DNA of 64,000 nucleotides from Phycisphaeraceae bacterium (lineage in GTDB: Bacteria > Planctomycetota > Phycisphaerae > Phycisphaerales > UBA1924), in NCBI GenBank assembly GCA_019636655.1, contig JAHBXB010000001.1, positions 744,001 to 808,000 of the forward strand. Direction: 5' to 3'. This document shows, piece after piece, positions 20,312 to 27,362 of the stretch. Both the position numbers and the translations under genes were made by a program. A model generated the notes under the pieces. That model was not told the DNA's origin and searched no databases. It worked only from the letters and a program-made list of their open reading frames with translations. Every line of letters begins with the position of its first letter. Within the stretch, counting starts at the first letter, position 1.

Positions 20312-20645
20312 CCAAGACAACCACCACGATGTTGAGGCCGGACACCGAGAGATCGTCGCCACATCGGGAGCCCGTGCTTATGCCGCCATCACCGTCGCGC
20401 TCTGCGACGACAAGCTGTTTCGCTATGGCCTCGACATGCACTACTCGTACGGCGGGTGCGGCTTTCCGATCTTTGCACAGAGTCTTGGCTATGCGACCCT
20501 TGAGGCCGCCCGCACGGCCGCGCTGGAGCACCTGCTCAGAGCATGGCACAAACCGTTTCCTTCCGACCCAGAAAGCGTGCAGCGCGAACTGAACGAAATG
20601 CGCCGCCAGATTGAAGCACGTTTGGCTCAGCCGACACTCTTCTAA
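20298..20645 (+). CDS. Hypothetical protein following the methylase
   Basis: 115 residues, unrecognised. The ATG at 20298 overlaps the methylase end by 14 bases and is preferred over an upstream start inside that gene. The product has a central aromatic patch (LFRYGLDMHYSYGGCGFPIF) and a helical end (TAALEHLLRAWHKPF ... VQRELNEMRRQIEARL). No signal, membrane segment or catalytic motif. It is the last gene of the plus-strand set; no clear terminator follows. Confidence 0.6.
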   Translation: MRNTDQDNHHDVEAGHREIVATSGARAYAAITVALCDDKLFRYGLDMHYSYGGCGFPIFAQSLGYATLEAARTAALEHLLRAWHKPFPSDPESVQRELNEMRRQIEARLAQPTLF

Positions 20646-21239
20646 CCGATGTGTGCCTGAAACGGCACGCTGAGGTGTGCCCTCTTTACTTGCTCCAGGT
20701 TCAGAACATCCGGGCACGCATTCCGGAAGTCGCCTGATGTTCACCGGCGCACGCTCCGCGCCAGTCGTGGCATCGCCTGTCACGTCCCGTGCTGATGCAC
20801 CAAAGAGCTTCCCACCGGCCAAGAACCTTGCCGGCAGATGTATCGCTGACCGGATGCCCGGCCTTTCGCATCGGGTTCCGGCTCATGCGAGAACCCGACG
20901 GCGACGGCCTTATACGGCAGATTCTTCCGAGCCTGTAACCCTGCTTTGACTCCACAGCAGTTTGTGTGCGCACAACTACGCCGAGACAGAAAGTGCCAGC
21001 AGACGTCTCCCCTAAGCTCTGCTTAGGCCAAGTTTCACCGTGAAAGCCTGCATGACAGCTTGCCAGCCATCCAGCTTGCTGTCCGTCATGATTGCTGGCA
21101 TGACGGACAGCCTGAATGCGTGCATGACAGCTTGCAGGCCAGCAAGCTGGAAAGACAGCATGCCAGCTTGAAGGCTTGCTGGCGTGCCCACAAGAAATAC
21201 TGCTTGCCAGCCAGCATGAAATCGTGCTAGCAGTCAAGC
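20646..21239. promoter_or_regulatory. Repeat-dense non-coding region upstream of parA, candidate centromere (parS-like)
   Basis: Bases 20646-21000 hold nothing I can name. From 21011 to 21239 the DNA is full of repeats. There is an inverted repeat CCTAAGC/GCTTAGG at 21011-21027, the palindrome TTTCACCGTGAAA at 21032-21044, and a perfect 13-bp inverted repeat GCTGTCCGTCATG / CATGACGGACAGC at 21078-21111. CATGNCAGCTTG recurs at 21051, 21123 and 21159 (spacings 72 and 36). TGCTTG/CAAGCA spans the parA start. This layout suits a centromere and operator for ParA and the small protein at 21930. Confidence 0.5.
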
Positions 21240-21920
21240 ATGATCATCGCCGTCGCGAACTCGAAAGGAGGAGTCGGGAAATCGACCCTCGCCGTTCACC
21301 TCGCCGCGTGGCTCCACAAGCAGGGCCACCGCGTCACGCTCGCCGACTGCGATACCCAGCAGTCATCCTCGCAATGGGCTCGCGAGGCGGCGCCGCAGGT
21401 CAAGGCCCTGTGCCTCCGCGACCCGGACGAGATCATCAACGAACTCCCCATGCTCGCCCAAGACACTGACTACGTCGTGGCCGATGGCCCAGGTAGCCTC
21501 GCCGAGACGAGCCGAGCCCTGCTCCTGGTCGCTGATTCGGCCATCGTGCCGTGCAAGGCGTCGATGCTGGAGATACGCGCTCTTGACGCGGCAACCAAGG
21601 TGCTCCGCCAGGCGCAGAAAATCCGAATGGGAATGCCCAAGGCCAAGATCGTGCTGAGCATGGTGGGGCGGCACTACCGGCTGACACAGGACATGCGGGA
21701 GGCCGCGGCGCTGCTCGCGCTTCCAATTTCACCGACCTTCATGACACTCCGGCAGATTTACGCCGACGCGCCGGGCCAGGCGGCGGTCGTGTGGAACATG
21801 GGCTCCCGAGCCCGCGAGGCCGCCGATGAGGTTGACAGGCTCTTCCACGAGCTCGTCCCGGAAGCTATCGCAAAAGCGGCGAAACCGTCAGGTCTACGCC
21901 GACAGAACACCGCAACGTAG
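21240..21920 (+). CDS. parA: ParA-family partition ATPase
   Basis: 226 residues. The deviant Walker A KGGVGKST lies at the N-terminus (MIIAVANSKGGVGKST), with switch motif LADCDTQQSSSQW and VVADGPGSLAETS as the Walker B region. Being short, without an N-terminal helix-turn-helix, it resembles type Ib ParA/ParF proteins, which pair with small ribbon-helix-helix partners; such a partner candidate follows at 21930. The start codon is part of an inverted repeat, suggesting autoregulation by the partner. Together with the upstream repeats it forms a plasmid-like partition cassette. Confidence 0.93.
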   Translation: MIIAVANSKGGVGKSTLAVHLAAWLHKQGHRVTLADCDTQQSSSQWAREAAPQVKALCLRDPDEIINELPMLAQDTDYVVADGPGSLAETSRALLLVADSAIVPCKASMLEIRALDAATKVLRQAQKIRMGMPKAKIVLSMVGRHYRLTQDMREAAALLALPISPTFMTLRQIYADAPGQAAVVWNMGSRAREAADEVDRLFHELVPEAIAKAAKPSGLRRQNTAT

Positions 21921-21929
21921 GGAAGGGGC

Positions 21930-22241
21930 ATGGCCGATCGACGTTCACTTACCGAAGGACTCAAGGCAACGCCGGCTGTAGATCCGGCCATCGCCCGGGA
22001 GTTCATACACAACGGGAAGCCTCCCGCCGAGGTCGGGCGCACACAGCCACCAGTTTCCGATGCTTCCCCGCCAGCGGTGAGCCGCGTATCCATCAGCACG
22101 CGCATCCGCACCGACTACGCGGCAGCTTTGAAACGGGCTTCGTTGGAACGCCAGTTGAAAGGCATCGAACCCAACACGCTCCAGGACATCCTGGAGCAGG
22201 CCATCGAGCCGTGGCTCCGCTCGAACGGTTATCTTCCCTGA
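21930..22241 (+). CDS. Small partition partner / ribbon-helix-helix-like protein
   Basis: 103 residues with a disordered Pro/Ala-rich N-terminal half and a compact C-terminus (SRVSISTRIRTDYAAALKRASLERQLKG then PNTLQDILEQAIEPWLRSNGY). The strand-helix-helix spacing fits a ribbon-helix-helix DNA-binding protein such as ParG, the usual partner of short ParA proteins. GGGAAGGGG precedes the ATG and the gene starts ten bases after parA. It should bind the repeats upstream of parA. Its 3' end overlaps the convergent repL-like gene by 13 bases. Confidence 0.7.
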   Translation: MADRRSLTEGLKATPAVDPAIAREFIHNGKPPAEVGRTQPPVSDASPPAVSRVSISTRIRTDYAAALKRASLERQLKGIEPNTLQDILEQAIEPWLRSNGYLP

Positions 22242-22873
22242 TCGCTATCGTCGCTGCCTCGATCGGCTTCCGCGAGAGGAGGCGAGAGGAGCGATGGCGT
22301 ATCCCCAAGTTGAAGCTCCTGCTGCCGGCTCGCACCTTTGAGGTGGTAGGTCCTTACGAACGCCAGACGATCGCCGTTAAACATGAAGCGGATGTTGACG
22401 AAAAACACGCCGTCGCTCGGGCTTCGGAATAGGAACTGTTTTTCGAGAAGCTCGCGGACCCCGCGCTGGTAAGTCCGGTCGCTGATCCCGTGATCCTTGG
22501 CCAGATACTGGTTGAGCTTGATCTCGTCAGAGCCGGGATTCGCCCGCATCTCGTGATACACGAGTTCGAACACCTGCATGCCCGTTTTGGAGAGGTCGGC
22601 GGCCTGCTTGATCCCGTCGAGAAAGAGCTTCACGAACCGGCTGCTGTCCACCTCCTCTTCCCACCAGAAGCCCATGCCGCCGATCCCCTTGATCTCGCCG
22701 CTGCTGTTGTCCACGATCACCGATGCCTTGCCGCCAGGAACTTGGAACCGCTTTGTTCGCGTTGTGATACCGGTCGCCGCTGGCACGCTCGGGTTTGTCC
22801 GGTACACAGGGAATCCACGTTTGGTACTGACCTGGTTCGCGGGCAAAGCCGCAATCTGTCGCGCTTCCGTCAT
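22229..22873 (-). CDS. RepL-like replication initiator
   Basis: 214 residues. The core from FVKLFLDGIKQAADLSKTGMQVFEL through IKLNQYLAKDHGISDRTYQRGVREL to FFVNIRFMFNGDRLAFVRTY is a winged helix with the FNGDRL ending that I associate with the RepL plasmid replication family. The N-terminal third is basic and probably contacts DNA; the C-terminus is acidic. Iteron-like repeats lie directly upstream (22890-23000). The presence of an initiator implies that the element can replicate after excision. Family assignment rests on pattern recognition and is moderately sure; a transcriptional regulator is the alternative. Confidence 0.7.
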   Translation of the reverse strand: MTEARQIAALPANQVSTKRGFPVYRTNPSVPAATGITTRTKRFQVPGGKASVIVDNSSGEIKGIGGMGFWWEEEVDSSRFVKLFLDGIKQAADLSKTGMQVFELVYHEMRANPGSDEIKLNQYLAKDHGISDRTYQRGVRELLEKQFLFRSPSDGVFFVNIRFMFNGDRLAFVRTYHLKGASRQQELQLGDTPSLLSPPLAEADRGSDDSDQGR

Positions 22874-22889
22874 TTTGTGCCTCCGATTT

Positions 22890-23000
22890 TGTCACTCGAC
22901 AGACAGCACTTTGACAGGCAACCGACAAAGGCGCAAGCGGTTTCTGTCGGTCGCCCGACGCACTCTGACGGTTGTCCGACACATCGTGACGGTCCGGATT
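22890..23000. promoter_or_regulatory. Iteron-like repeats upstream of the repL-like gene
   Basis: The motif TGAC/TGTC-(G/R)G-x(4)-CCGAC recurs: TTGACAGGCAACCGAC (22911-22926), TGTCGGTCGCCCGAC (22945-22959), TGACGGTTGTCCGAC (22966-22980) and a partial TGACGGTCCGG (22987-22997). Spacing is about 33 then 21 bases. Repeats immediately upstream of an initiator gene are typical of iteron origins or operators. An AT-richer stretch follows near 23030-23045. The rest of the 379-base gap up to 23252 holds nothing recognisable. Confidence 0.45.
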
Positions 23001-23252
23001 CAGCGAGTTCAATGGGTTGCGCCCATCCTCTTTCTTATACTAAAAGGATCGAATCGAGTGACCGCCGTCGGAGCGCGCCACACGGCACGCTAGCGACGAC
23101 GGCGGGAGCAGGGCTCCTCAAGACACCGCCCAGCACTTCAACCGAGAGGAGAAGGCGAGGCGTAGCACGCACGTCGAGCGCGACGAATGAGTCGCTGTGG
23201 CTTCGAGTTTTCGGTTATGCCCTCAGGCATTCAAGGATCATTCGGCATAGCT

Positions 23253-23618
23253 TCAATCCTTGCGGACAAGGCGATAGCCGGATTGTTCTCCTTCCCGAGT
23301 CAGTATCAGACCGACCCCATCGAAGCTGTAGACGTACCGGATGGACCCAAGGCCCCTGGTGGAAATATCGATGCGACCGCCGGGTAAGAGCGAGTAGGTG
23401 CCTTCAATGGACATCAGCGACTCGTTGAGAAACGTGCCGTCACTTCCGAATCGCCAGTTCTCCATCGTGCCGTCCACATGCCAGAGACCAGCAAAGCGAT
23501 GCCGATCAATGGCTCGCAAGGCACCAGGAAGAACGAGAGACCCGACGATGAGGACAACCGCGGCGATGCCGACGACGTACATCGCGTCCTTGCTCCACGT
23601 CTTGACCTTTGCAAGCAT
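23253..23618 (-). CDS. Membrane-anchored hypothetical protein
   Basis: 121 residues. One N-terminal membrane helix (MYVVGIAAVVLIVGSLVLPGAL) is followed by a beta-rich extracytoplasmic domain (FAGLWHVDGTMENWRFGSDGTFLN ... GTYSLLPGGRIDIS) that resembles lipocalin-like 'GxW...F..dG' domains seen in small secreted proteins. The ATG is preceded by AAAGGAGCAGTG. It reads away from the XRE gene, second after the small membrane protein at 23630. Function unknown. Confidence 0.7.
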   Translation of the reverse strand: MLAKVKTWSKDAMYVVGIAAVVLIVGSLVLPGALRAIDRHRFAGLWHVDGTMENWRFGSDGTFLNESLMSIEGTYSLLPGGRIDISTRGLGSIRYVYSFDGVGLILTREGEQSGYRLVRKD

Positions 23619-23629
23619 CACTGCTCCTT

Positions 23630-23785
23630 TCACCTTTGGGGATTGACCTTGGATTCGCGTTGAATCGCATACTCGCGAGCGCACTTGGACAGGAACCGAC
23701 TCGCGGCGATGATGAGGACACTGACCCCGATGCCGATGAGGATCTTCCTTCCGAGGCCATCTGGTTGAGCGGGCTTGGTTGACAT
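23630..23785 (-). CDS. 51-residue single-pass membrane protein
   Basis: Product MSTKPAQPDGLGRKIL followed by the membrane helix IGIGVSVLIIAASRFL and a basic, Glu/Arg-rich tail. The ATG at 23785 is preferred over one at 23845 because AAAGGAGG lies nine bases upstream of it. It is 11 bases upstream of the membrane protein at 23253, so they form a two-gene unit divergent from the XRE regulator, with the palindrome at 23849-23862 between them. Unrecognised. Confidence 0.6.
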   Translation of the reverse strand: MSTKPAQPDGLGRKILIGIGVSVLIIAASRFLSKCAREYAIQRESKVNPQR

Positions 23786-23848
23786 GCCGTCTGCCTCCTT
23801 TGGCTCCAGTAGCGCCCGCTCCAAGCGGGATTGAACCTGGGCCATATT

Positions 23849-23862
23849 CCAACTATAGTTGG
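23849..23862. promoter_or_regulatory. Perfect palindrome, probable XRE operator
   Basis: CCAACTATAGTTGG is a perfect 14-bp palindrome in the divergent region between the small membrane genes and the XRE regulator. It contains TATAGT, a likely -10 element for the XRE gene, so binding there would block transcription. This is how controller-type XRE proteins autoregulate. Confidence 0.5.
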
Positions 23863-23898
23863 CAGACTGCCCCGAGGGCGACCTTTAGCCTTCAGGCG

Positions 23899-24105
23899 GT
23901 GCTAGGCGATGAACTGCGTACAGAGCGAGTCCGGGCGAAATTGACGCAGGAGACCCTTGCGGCCAAGGCGGGGATTTCGCGCAACTACGTCAGCCTGCTG
24001 GAACAAAACGCCAAATCGCCGACCGTCCACATGCTCTTCAAACTCTGCAAGGTCCTCAAAGTTCGCCCGTCTGTTCTGATCGCCCGTGTCGAGGCGGAGC
24101 AGTAG
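23899..24105 (+). CDS. XRE-family transcriptional regulator
   Basis: 68 residues, almost entirely one helix-turn-helix domain: LRTERVRAKLTQETLAAKAGISRNYVSLLEQNAKSPTVHMLF. This size and pattern match the small Cro/C1-type and restriction-controller regulators. GTG at 23899 is chosen because it is the first plausible start after the likely -10 (TATAGT, 23854-23859). Longer readings have a Pro/Ser-rich, unlikely N-terminus that overlaps the divergent genes. It probably binds the palindrome at 23849. The genes it controls are most likely the divergent membrane pair. Confidence 0.85.
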   Translation: MLGDELRTERVRAKLTQETLAAKAGISRNYVSLLEQNAKSPTVHMLFKLCKVLKVRPSVLIARVEAEQ

Positions 24106-24132
24106 TCGGCCGGCACTGCCGTCGTCAGGGAA

Positions 24133-24175
24133 TCTCACGCGCTCGATGCCCACGCCGTCAATCCGGTAGTGCGGT
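24133..24175 (-). repeat. Repeat 2 of 2, encoding a YRIDGV-x2-ER segment on the minus strand
   Basis: The minus strand reads HYRIDGVGIERVRF, matching the copy at 14079-14120. It sits just after the XRE stop, as the first copy does after the gene at 13761. The remainder of the gap 24106-24396 shows no other gene. Confidence 0.45.
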
Positions 24176-24396
24176 CGTATTCCGTCAAACTCAGCGTGGG
24201 GTGACATCGGGATAGGGTCGGATGCTGTGGCACCGTAATGCCGACAGCCGTGTTATGCGGCGAGCTTCGTCGAGCCAATCGTGCGGACGTGCAGCTGGGT
24301 CTTTCCGAGGCTCGATGGTTTGCTCTTGCACTTCTCTCTACCGCGTGCCATACCAAGCTGCATGATTGACCATGCTCACATCCCGCCGTTTGGCCT

Positions 24397-25608
24397 GTGA
24401 ACCAATCCCGTGAACACCTGCCCTACCTGACAGGGGCTCGGGCTATCGCAGCGTACTTGGTGCTGCTCTCCCACAGCGCTGACACGGCGTTCGTCTACGG
24501 CGGGGTGTCAATCGCCCATCCCTATGTCGAGTGCCTTGCCTACCTGGGCATGTCTCTGTTCTTTGTACTGAGCGGCTTCGTAATCACCTACACGTACCAG
24601 GACCTATTCAGCACGAACCCATGGCATCGGGCATCTTGGTCGTTCTTCGTCGCACGCTTTGCCCGGCTGTATCCGCTGTACTTCCTCTTCGTGATGGGCG
24701 AGGTGCACAATCGAAGCGCCCTCCTGAGCGGCAGCTTCCTGGAGCAGGTCAGCTTCCTGACACTCACCCAGAGTTGGTGGAACATGCAGATGCTGACGTT
24801 CCCTCCCGGTTGGTCGATCAGCACGGAGTGCTTCTTCTATGCCTGTTTCGCGCTCTGGATGCTGTCTGGTCGCACAACCTCGCGCGGTAGTCCGTCGGTC
24901 CACGCGGTCATCACGTGCGCTGGCATCTTCGCGCTGCTGACTCTCGCATTTCTGAATGAGGCGTGGCTGACACAACTGATGCAGCCAGTGGCCGGGCGAT
25001 CATCAAGCCCCAACGTCTGGGGCTGGTTTCAGTACTTCTCACCCTATGTCCGGATCGGTGAGTTCATCGCCGGTGCTTGTGCCGCCAAGGTCTTCATGGC
25101 AAAGAGGTATGAGCCTGTCACAAGCGAGCAATGGGGACGTGCCCGCGCCCTGAGCCTGTTCTGCTGCCTTGTTGTGGGTCTGCTGACGATCGGCAACGCC
25201 GCGGGCTGGTGGTCGGCCGCGCCTTTTGTAGCCTTCCTTGCCAAGAACTTCGGCTATGCACCCTTCCTGGCGTACCTGCTGTACGCGTCTGGGCGATATC
25301 CGGGCAGACTCGCGGCATGGTGCAGCACGCGCTGGATGCAGAGCGCGGGCGAGATCAGCTACTCCGTCTACATCCTCCAGTTCTGGGTGTTCCGCCTTTA
25401 CCAGTCGCTCGCCTCTCCACCGATCGCTGATGAGCCAACGGTCGCGCTGCTCGTCGCGTCGGCGTCACGCGTCATTGTCTATGTGCTTGCCACCACAGCC
25501 ATCGCGTGGGTGAGCTACCGCGTGATCGAAGTTCCGTGCCGTCGTTGGCTCCGAAGACGACTTGATCCGCGGCCTGCAAGTCCGGTGCCGACACTGCTCC
25601 CTGCATGA
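24397..25608 (+). CDS. Acyltransferase 3 family membrane protein (OafA/YrhL-like)
   Basis: 403 residues. Integral membrane O-acyltransferase that modifies surface polysaccharides or lipids, with about ten membrane helices. Diagnostic features are the start LPYLTGARAIAAYLVLLSHS with the conserved His in the first helix, FFVLSGFVITYTYQ, and ARFARLYPLYFLF (an R-x-x-R-L-x-P motif). The C-terminal GEISYSVYILQFWVFRLY is also typical. The GTG start gives the standard N-terminus; no good ribosome binding site is visible. It stands alone among element genes as surface-modification cargo, which could alter receptors for phages. The substrate is unknown. Confidence 0.9.
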   Translation: MNQSREHLPYLTGARAIAAYLVLLSHSADTAFVYGGVSIAHPYVECLAYLGMSLFFVLSGFVITYTYQDLFSTNPWHRASWSFFVARFARLYPLYFLFVMGEVHNRSALLSGSFLEQVSFLTLTQSWWNMQMLTFPPGWSISTECFFYACFALWMLSGRTTSRGSPSVHAVITCAGIFALLTLAFLNEAWLTQLMQPVAGRSSSPNVWGWFQYFSPYVRIGEFIAGACAAKVFMAKRYEPVTSEQWGRARALSLFCCLVVGLLTIGNAAGWWSAAPFVAFLAKNFGYAPFLAYLLYASGRYPGRLAAWCSTRWMQSAGEISYSVYILQFWVFRLYQSLASPPIADEPTVALLVASASRVIVYVLATTAIAWVSYRVIEVPCRRWLRRRLDPRPASPVPTLLPA

Positions 25609-26065
25609 GCGCCATCGGCCGTCTCACTTCGTCCGCATCGAGTGAGGCGAAGCTCTCGCCCTTGACTGGCCCGTAGCTTCCAGTGAACTGGGCGCACCTC
25701 GTGTGTGATGAGGGATGTTGCGAAGCGGCACAAGCCGCCATCACGAGTCCTCGCCCCGAGAGTGCCGCTGCATGGCTCGGGTTCACTGCGGCAGCCGGCT
25801 CCTAGGCCTATCGGCTTTCAATCGCTTCGCTCCCGCCGTCACCGCTGCGCTTCCGGTCTCCGGGCCTTGCACACCTCACGCCAGACCCGCCGAAGACGGC
25901 GCCGCCACCTTGAGGGCTGGCGGGAAGGTCTGTCATTCGTTTGTGCAGCTTCGCTGGCCCTCCAACCTGCTGCCGTCTCCGCTCCGCTCGCTCCATTGCA
26001 CCCGCGAGTGGCCCCTGTCTGTGCGAAGGGGCCGCACGTCGCGGGACCCGCAAAGGAGCAAAGAC
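25609..26065. other. Leader/intergenic region before the ArdC-like gene
   Basis: 457 bases with open frames but no convincing gene. The composition (many CGCTTCGC, GCTCCGCT and CCGCCG runs) resembles the long leader before the gene at 19090, and both end in a strong ribosome binding site (AAAGGAGCAAAGAC here). It may be a long 5' untranslated leader or promoter region shared by early-expressed element genes. Confidence 0.35.
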
Positions 26066-26890
26066 ATGAAAGCCGAAGAAGCCAAGAAGATCGCCGACCA
26101 AGCCTTGCAGAACCTCACCGATGCCCTCAAGAGCGGCAAGAGCGAGCGACTCACACAGTACCTCGCGATGCTCGCCAAGTTTCACCGCTACAGCTTCGGC
26201 AACGTCCTCCTCATCCTCTCGCAGATGCCCGCGGCGACCCACGTCGCCGGGTTCAGCACATGGAAGCAGATGGGCCGCTTCGTCAAGAAGGGCGAGAAGG
26301 GCATCGTCATCATCGCCCCGATGAGCATACGTCCGAAAGAGGACAAGCCTGAAGATCAGGAGCAGTCCGACCGAGCAAAGCCCATCCTCCGATTCCGCGG
26401 CGTATACGTCTTTGACGTGAGCCAGACCGACGGCCAGCCGCTCCCGGAGCCGGCACGAGTCAGCGGCGATCCGCAGTATTACCTCGCCGCGCTCAAAGCA
26501 CAGATCGCGGAGCGAGGCATCAAGCTTGATAGTGACGACCTTCCGCGAGGAGCCGACGGCGTTTCGCGCGGCGGACGGATCAGCATCCGCCCCGGCTTGG
26601 AGCCGGCCAACGAGTTCTCAGTCATCGTCCATGAACTCGCCCACGAGCTTCTGCACCGTGGCGATCAGCGTCCCGGCAGCAAGACCGTCCGCGAAACCGA
26701 GGCCGAGGCCGTCGCGTTCGTCGTATGCCAGGCGATCGGACTTGAGACCGGTACCGCCGCGAGCGACTACATTCAGCTCTATGACGGCAAGAGCGAGACG
26801 CTCGCCGCATCTCTGGATCGAATCCAGCACGTCGCCGCGGACATCATCACCGCCATCCAGTGCCCCAACGAGCAGGCGATTGCAGCCTGA
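26066..26890 (+). CDS. ArdC-like antirestriction protein
   Basis: 274 residues. The N-terminal ssDNA-binding domain (KIADQALQNLTDALKSGKSERLTQYLAML, FHRYSFGNVLLILSQMP, FSTWKQMGRFVKKGEKGI) is followed by a zinc metallopeptidase-like domain with VHELAHELLH and ETEAEAVAFVVCQAIG. This is the domain order of ArdC, which protects incoming conjugated DNA from restriction. The ATG at 26066 follows AAAGGAGC. A strong hairpin terminator follows, so it is a single-gene unit. In a mobilisable element it would act early in a new host. Confidence 0.88.
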   Translation: MKAEEAKKIADQALQNLTDALKSGKSERLTQYLAMLAKFHRYSFGNVLLILSQMPAATHVAGFSTWKQMGRFVKKGEKGIVIIAPMSIRPKEDKPEDQEQSDRAKPILRFRGVYVFDVSQTDGQPLPEPARVSGDPQYYLAALKAQIAERGIKLDSDDLPRGADGVSRGGRISIRPGLEPANEFSVIVHELAHELLHRGDQRPGSKTVRETEAEAVAFVVCQAIGLETGTAASDYIQLYDGKSETLAASLDRIQHVAADIITAIQCPNEQAIAA

Positions 26891-26900
26891 CTCATCGGCA

Positions 26901-26930
26901 CCCCGGCGGGAAACCGCCGGGGTTTCTTTC
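26901..26930 (+). terminator. Rho-independent terminator after the ArdC-like gene
   Basis: Perfect 9-bp stem CCCCGGCGG / CCGCCGGGG with a GAAA loop, followed by TTTCTTTC, 11 bases after the stop codon. Confidence 0.85.
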
Positions 26931-26950
26931 CATTCAGGCGTGAAACCCAC

Positions 26951-27019
26951 CGCGTTGATGGAGCGAGAGACGCGCCCCCTTTCCCGCTGCAATCCTCACC
27001 ATCTACCCCAACGAGCAGG
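26951..27019 (+). repeat. Direct repeat R1, left border of the cargo block
   Basis: About 69 bases that recur at 38756-38825 in the same orientation, with roughly 60 positions identical by eye and one gap. R1 lies just after the ArdC terminator and just before the promoter of the IetAS operon; the second copy lies just outside the metal efflux operon. The pair brackets both cargo modules. Confidence 0.7.
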
Positions 27020-27033
27020 ACTGCAAATCCTCC

Positions 27034-27062
27034 TTGACAAGTCTATCATGTGCCGATAGAGA
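27034..27062 (+). promoter_or_regulatory. Promoter and inverted-repeat operator of the regulator-ietAS operon
   Basis: TTGACA at 27034-27039 is followed after 17 bases by TAGAGA (27057-27062). A perfect inverted repeat TCTATC (27042-27047) / GATAGA (27055-27060) sits between and over the -10 element. The ATG of the regulator is six bases after the -10, so the message would be leaderless or start at a later codon. An operator here suggests autoregulation. Confidence 0.6.
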
Positions 27063-27068
27063 CGGAGG

Positions 27069-27362
27069 ATGCCCCCAAGGAGCCTTGCCGTGCTGTACGC
27101 GAGATCTCTCGGAATCGAGCAACGACTGCAATCTGTGTTGGACCTCATCCGGTCCGGTCGCTACTCCACACCCGTCATCGCTGAAAAGCTCGGGGTGTCG
27201 GTACCCACAGTGTCACGCGACGTGACTGCTCTCCGAGAGCGAGGCCACGACATTCGTGCCGAACGGCGGGGTGATGGCTGGCGATTCGTGTTGGACGAGC
27301 GAGGTGCTGGCAATCGACGCGGAACCACCCACTCCAGAGGTCGAAAGGCGGTGACAGCATGA
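27069..27362 (+). CDS. HTH regulator of the ietAS operon
   Basis: 97 residues. A winged helix-turn-helix of the DeoR/BirA type fills the middle: IEQRLQSVLDLIRSGRYSTPVIAEKLGVSVPTVSRDVTALRERGHDI, then a basic wing (RAERRGDGWRFVLDERG). The tail is basic. It lacks any ligand domain. Its stop overlaps the ATPase start by four bases (ATGA), so it is the first gene of a three-gene operon. It likely binds the TCTATC/GATAGA operator in its own promoter and so controls the protease pair. Confidence 0.8.
   Translation: MPPRSLAVLYARSLGIEQRLQSVLDLIRSGRYSTPVIAEKLGVSVPTVSRDVTALRERGHDIRAERRGDGWRFVLDERGAGNRRGTTHSRGRKAVTA

Noticed and set aside
25715-26065. N-terminal extension of the ArdC-like gene
   Set aside because: The upstream in-frame residues are Arg/Pro/Ser-rich and not ArdC-like; a strong ribosome binding site marks the start at 26066.
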